Assembly: GCA_028679405.1 (NCBI GenBank)
Contig: JAJRBP010000250.1
Coordinates: 1 to 14,161 of the forward strand
Length of the DNA stretch: 14,161 nt
From: Methanoregulaceae archaeon
GTDB lineage: Archaea; Halobacteriota; Methanomicrobia; Methanomicrobiales; Methanospirillaceae
Reading direction: 5' to 3'
Shown: one piece after another, positions 13,262 through 14,161 of the stretch
Numbering within the stretch: position 1 is the stretch's first letter
Layout: each line of letters begins with the position of its first letter
Program-made: the position numbers and the translations under genes
Notes under the pieces: model-generated
Database searches by the model: none
Told to the model about the DNA's origin: nothing
What the model saw: only the letters and a program-made list of their open reading frames with translations

Positions 13262-14140
13262 ATGCGAAAGGTGATTTTCACGAGAGAGAGGGTTATCTTC
13301 GCGCTCCTGATCGCATCGCTTGTGGTAAATGCCACGCTCCTTGCCGCACTCGGATTTCCAGAACACATATCCCCAATCTCTTCAACCGGAACATCAGGGA
13401 CATCGGAACTGACCGGGCAGGCATCGGGACAGGCCTGTCAGAACTGTGCCGACCTGCTTGAATTCTACCGTTCAAAGCTGAACGGGACGACGCTGGCTAC
13501 TTCGGGAGGCACCCCCGGTCTTTACGGGTTTGCGGCGATCCAGGCCCCTGCGGTGATGACATCTGTCAGCTATGTGAGACGCGGCCCGTTCATCTACCGG
13601 CAGACGACGCAGAACGGGAGCATGATGAATATTTCAGTCGAGGTCCTCCCTGGCGAGGGAAGGGTGCTCGTCCAGACCAGGCCGCTCATGGGAATTGTAT
13701 TCCAGGACGCGGCGAACACCGCAGTCCAGGTCGCCAGGAACAGTACCGGGCGGGACCTCTCGGCGAGCGACGTTATCTTCTCGATTGAAGCAGCTTCCAT
13801 GATCCCTGCAGTCGACGGGCCAAGCGCAGGAGCACTGATGACCGTTCTCGTCCAGTCTGCAATCCTGCAGAAACTCCCCTCGCCGGGGGTGACTCTGACC
13901 GGAACGATCAGCCCTGACGGACACGTGGGGGCGATCGGTGGGGTCCTCGAGAAGGCACAGGCGGCGAAAGATGCAGGGATGACACTCATTCTCTTCCCTC
14001 TGGAGAATAGCCAGATCATTGCGACCGCTGACCAGGCTCAGCAGATCGTAGATACGAAGGATTACATCGAGCAGAATATCGGGATAAGGGTAGAGTACGT
14101 CGACAACATCGGGGACGTGGACTCACGGATCATCGCCTGA
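13262..14140 (+). CDS. Membrane-anchored Lon-type (S16) serine protease, COG1750-like
   Basis: A 292-residue protease with an N-terminal membrane helix (about 11-32) and a C-terminal Lon proteolytic domain (about 90-290), but no AAA+ ATPase domain. The catalytic serine is S188 in DGPSAGALM and the lysine K231 in GGVLEKAQAA. Their 43-residue spacing equals that of E. coli Lon (S679/K722, from memory). A basic N-terminus before the helix suggests the protease domain lies outside the cytoplasm, where no ATP would be needed; an inside location cannot be excluded. A CQNC pair (59-62) and several N-x-S/T sequons are also visible and fit an exposed location. Archaeal stand-alone Lon-like proteases of this type (COG1750) are known but poorly characterised. 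Substrate unknown. Confidence 0.88.
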   Translation: MRKVIFTRERVIFALLIASLVVNATLLAALGFPEHISPISSTGTSGTSELTGQASGQACQNCADLLEFYRSKLNGTTLATSGGTPGLYGFAAIQAPAVMTSVSYVRRGPFIYRQTTQNGSMMNISVEVLPGEGRVLVQTRPLMGIVFQDAANTAVQVARNSTGRDLSASDVIFSIEAASMIPAVDGPSAGALMTVLVQSAILQKLPSPGVTLTGTISPDGHVGAIGGVLEKAQAAKDAGMTLILFPLENSQIIATADQAQQIVDTKDYIEQNIGIRVEYVDNIGDVDSRIIA

Positions 14141-14161
14141 CGGTACGGCCGTGACAACTGC

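Noticed and set aside
1..14161. CRISPR arrays, tRNA, rRNA and insertion sequences
   Set aside because: No regularly spaced identical repeats, no cloverleaf with a TTC-type T arm, and no transposase or terminal inverted repeats were found on reading both strands. The 3156-3241 duplication has only two abutting copies.

Overview
The window looks like chromosome from a methanogenic archaeon, most likely of the Methanomicrobiales. It is fairly GC-rich in genes and AT-rich between them. Starts carry strong Shine-Dalgarno sequences matching an archaeal 16S rRNA tail (GGAGGT, GGTGATC), and archaeal box A (TATA) elements precede several transcription units. It also holds proteins typical of these archaea: an S-layer-type beta-sandwich protein, a membrane-anchored ATPase-free Lon-like protease, TspO and an M1 aminopeptidase. 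The lineage is inferred from protein style and signals, not from a marker gene. No rRNA, tRNA, CRISPR or insertion sequence was seen.

Layout. Positions 1-3098 lie on the minus strand: the first 48 codons of a nitrilase-superfamily carbon-nitrogen hydrolase, then a complete 944-residue M1 zinc aminopeptidase. A divergent intergenic region with a duplicated ~42-bp block (3156-3241) separates these from tspO (3262-3759). Next comes a compact six-gene operon (3931-6278) that I do not recognise as a described system. It encodes a three-part protein (double-psi-barrel-like domain, LEA-like repeats, TrkA_C/RCK_C-like domain), a single-span coiled-coil membrane protein, three small tandem paralogs sharing a YLDR-x8-EW-x-L motif, and a cross-brace zinc-finger protein. 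Stops and starts overlap or nearly touch, suggesting translational coupling.

Positions 6295-10527 hold an export unit: a promoter with operator-like half-sites, a secreted C-terminally anchored beta-sandwich (COG1361-like) protein, a MarR regulator, an ABC ATPase and an ABC-2 permease. An M20 metallopeptidase follows (10581-11939).

After it lies a dense control region (12003-12147). It has a TATA box, a TTACA/TGTAA palindrome array and two very stable hairpins, in front of a secreted Ser/Thr-rich protein with a lipobox (12148-13041). A GC hairpin with a T-rich tail ends that unit. The window closes with a membrane-anchored Lon-type Ser/Lys protease (13262-14140).

The best candidates for something undescribed are the 3931-6278 operon with its YLDR/EW paralogs, and the palindrome-plus-double-hairpin leader at 12003-12147.
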